A stretch of DNA of 14,225 bases, from NCBI GenBank assembly GCA_003222935.1, contig QHXL01000035.1:10914-25138 (forward strand), in the 5' to 3' direction. A program made the position numbers and the translations under genes. This DNA comes from Acidobacteriota bacterium. GTDB taxonomy: Bacteria > Acidobacteriota > Blastocatellia > Pyrinomonadales > Pyrinomonadaceae. The notes beneath the pieces were generated by a model that saw only the letters and a list, made by a program, of their open reading frames with translations, did no database searches and was not told the DNA's origin. Positions 13,274-14,225 of this stretch are shown here, one piece after another; position 1 is the stretch's first letter, and each line of letters begins with the position of its first letter.

Positions 13274-14225
13274 ATGAGCTCAACTGCACTCAACCTCAGT
13301 CAGACTGAATCGATGACTGTCGGCTGGCTCGCCGGTCACAAGGAAATTGTGATCGTCATTGCCGTTGCAGTCGCCGCGATAGTTCCTGCAATGGTTTTCG
13401 GGATTCCCTCCAACCGCGACCTCTCTAATCATTTCCGGTTTGCACTTCCCTTCTACGACGCCCTGGTGTCGGGTAATGTTTTTCCTTCGTGGTTGCAGGA
13501 TTCAAACGGTGGTTACGGCGATGCGAGCTTCAGGTTCTATCCGCCGGCCCTATACTACCTACTCGCTTTAATGCGCTTCCTCACACGCAGTTGGTATGTC
13601 GGCACGCTCGCAACCTTTACCCTCATTAATGCAATAGGCGCACTGGGAGTTTACCTGTGGGCCAGGACCATTCTTCCTTCACGAGAAGCAATGTGGTCCG
13701 GCATTTTTTTCAGCCTCATGCCTTACCACCTCAACCAGTATTACCAGGCCACGATGCTCGCCGAGTTTGCCGCCACTTCGGTTTTGCCCTTTTCGTTTTA
13801 TTTTGTAGAAAAGGTTTGTGAGTCGCGCAGAACTCGTGACATTGCCGGACTCGCTTTGTCTTATGCGATGCTACTTTTTACTCACTTGCCTCTCACAGTG
13901 ATTGGCTCGTTGGCACTTGGAATCTATGCCCTTCTGCGGCTTCCCAAAACACACCGACTAAAAACCACCGTTGCACTCGGAATGGGAATATTCCTCGGAC
14001 TACTAGCTAGTGCGCGGTTTTGGACCACCGTCCTTGCTGAACAAGCCTCGATTCGAGCCGACAACATCCTTCCTGATCCTTCGGTCGACTACCGGATCAA
14101 CTTCATCTTCTCGACTTTGTCTCCGGAGAATCTCAACGTCTGGTGGATGAATATTCTGCTGGCATCGACGTTTGCGATGCTCTGGCCGGCGCTCAGCCTC
14201 CTTTGGTCATCCAGAACAAAACCTG
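13274..14225 (+). CDS. PTPS-related, GT-C-like multi-pass membrane glycosyltransferase candidate (partial, runs off right edge)
   Basis: The frame is open from the ATG at 13274 to the window edge, 317 codons with no stop. A first membrane helix (about 24-43) is followed by an extracytoplasmic loop with DLSNHFRFALPFYDAL and then GYGDASFRFYPPALYYLLA. These motifs, an acidic residue after the first helix and a YPP-LYY segment, mark the '6-pyruvoyl-tetrahydropterin synthase-related' membrane family, whose shape is that of GT-C glycosyltransferases such as oligosaccharyl- and mannosyltransferases. Several more membrane segments follow. The pterin name is historical; no pterin synthase domain is seen. 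Its place 93 bases after the pilins suggests, without proof, a part in pilin or surface glycosylation. No ribosome-binding site is visible, and a second ATG lies 14 codons downstream. Confidence 0.78.
   Translation, partial: MSSTALNLSQTESMTVGWLAGHKEIVIVIAVAVAAIVPAMVFGIPSNRDLSNHFRFALPFYDALVSGNVFPSWLQDSNGGYGDASFRFYPPALYYLLALMRFLTRSWYVGTLATFTLINAIGALGVYLWARTILPSREAMWSGIFFSLMPYHLNQYYQATMLAEFAATSVLPFSFYFVEKVCESRRTRDIAGLALSYAMLLFTHLPLTVIGSLALGIYALLRLPKTHRLKTTVALGMGIFLGLLASARFWTTVLAEQASIRADNILPDPSVDYRINFIFSTLSPENLNVWWMNILLASTFAMLWPALSLLWSSRTKP

Overview
The window looks like a chromosomal contig of an Acidobacteriota-type soil bacterium, perhaps near Blastocatellia. This is an inference from moderate GC, PilS/PilR and sigma-54-driven tandem pilins, a PTPS-related membrane protein next to the pilins, secreted YD-repeat and aspartyl-protease/PDZ proteins, and dispersed palindromic repeats. 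No rRNA, tRNA, CRISPR array, transposase or phage gene was seen.

Left part (1-7268): every gene is on the minus strand. From 5644 down to the left edge, nine genes are packed with overlaps or gaps of 12-47 bases and look like one operon. In transcription order they are: a VOC protein, a 44-residue ORF coupled by overlap on both sides, a secreted YD-repeat protein, a DinB-like protein, a 2OG-Fe(II) oxygenase, a YdeI-like protein, a small DUF1801 protein, a Tat-type cupin, and a retropepsin-like protease with a PDZ domain that runs off the window. Upstream lie a separate VOC/extradiol-dioxygenase-like gene and a PhyH-type oxygenase. Between those two is a short out-of-frame remnant matching the C-terminus of the cupin gene.

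Right part (7446-14225): every gene is on the plus strand and the theme is type IV pili. A PilS-like membrane histidine kinase and a PilR-like sigma-54 activator are followed by a large inverted repeat, then three tandem pilA genes, then a membrane glycosyltransferase-like (PTPS-related, GT-C-like) protein cut by the right edge.

Each pilA is a separate transcription unit. Each has a -24/-12 promoter of the form TGGCAC-N5-TTGTT, a leader of about 85-97 nt and its own hairpin terminator. About 90 bases upstream of every -24 element sits a pair of 15-bp imperfect palindromes, TGNC-N7-GTCA-like, 22-24 bases apart. These fit upstream activator sites for the PilR-like protein encoded just before them. 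The most interesting result is this repeated regulatory layout: one PilS/PilR pair apparently driving three paralogous pilins from three near-identical enhancer/promoter modules. The second is the hidden 44-residue coupled gene.
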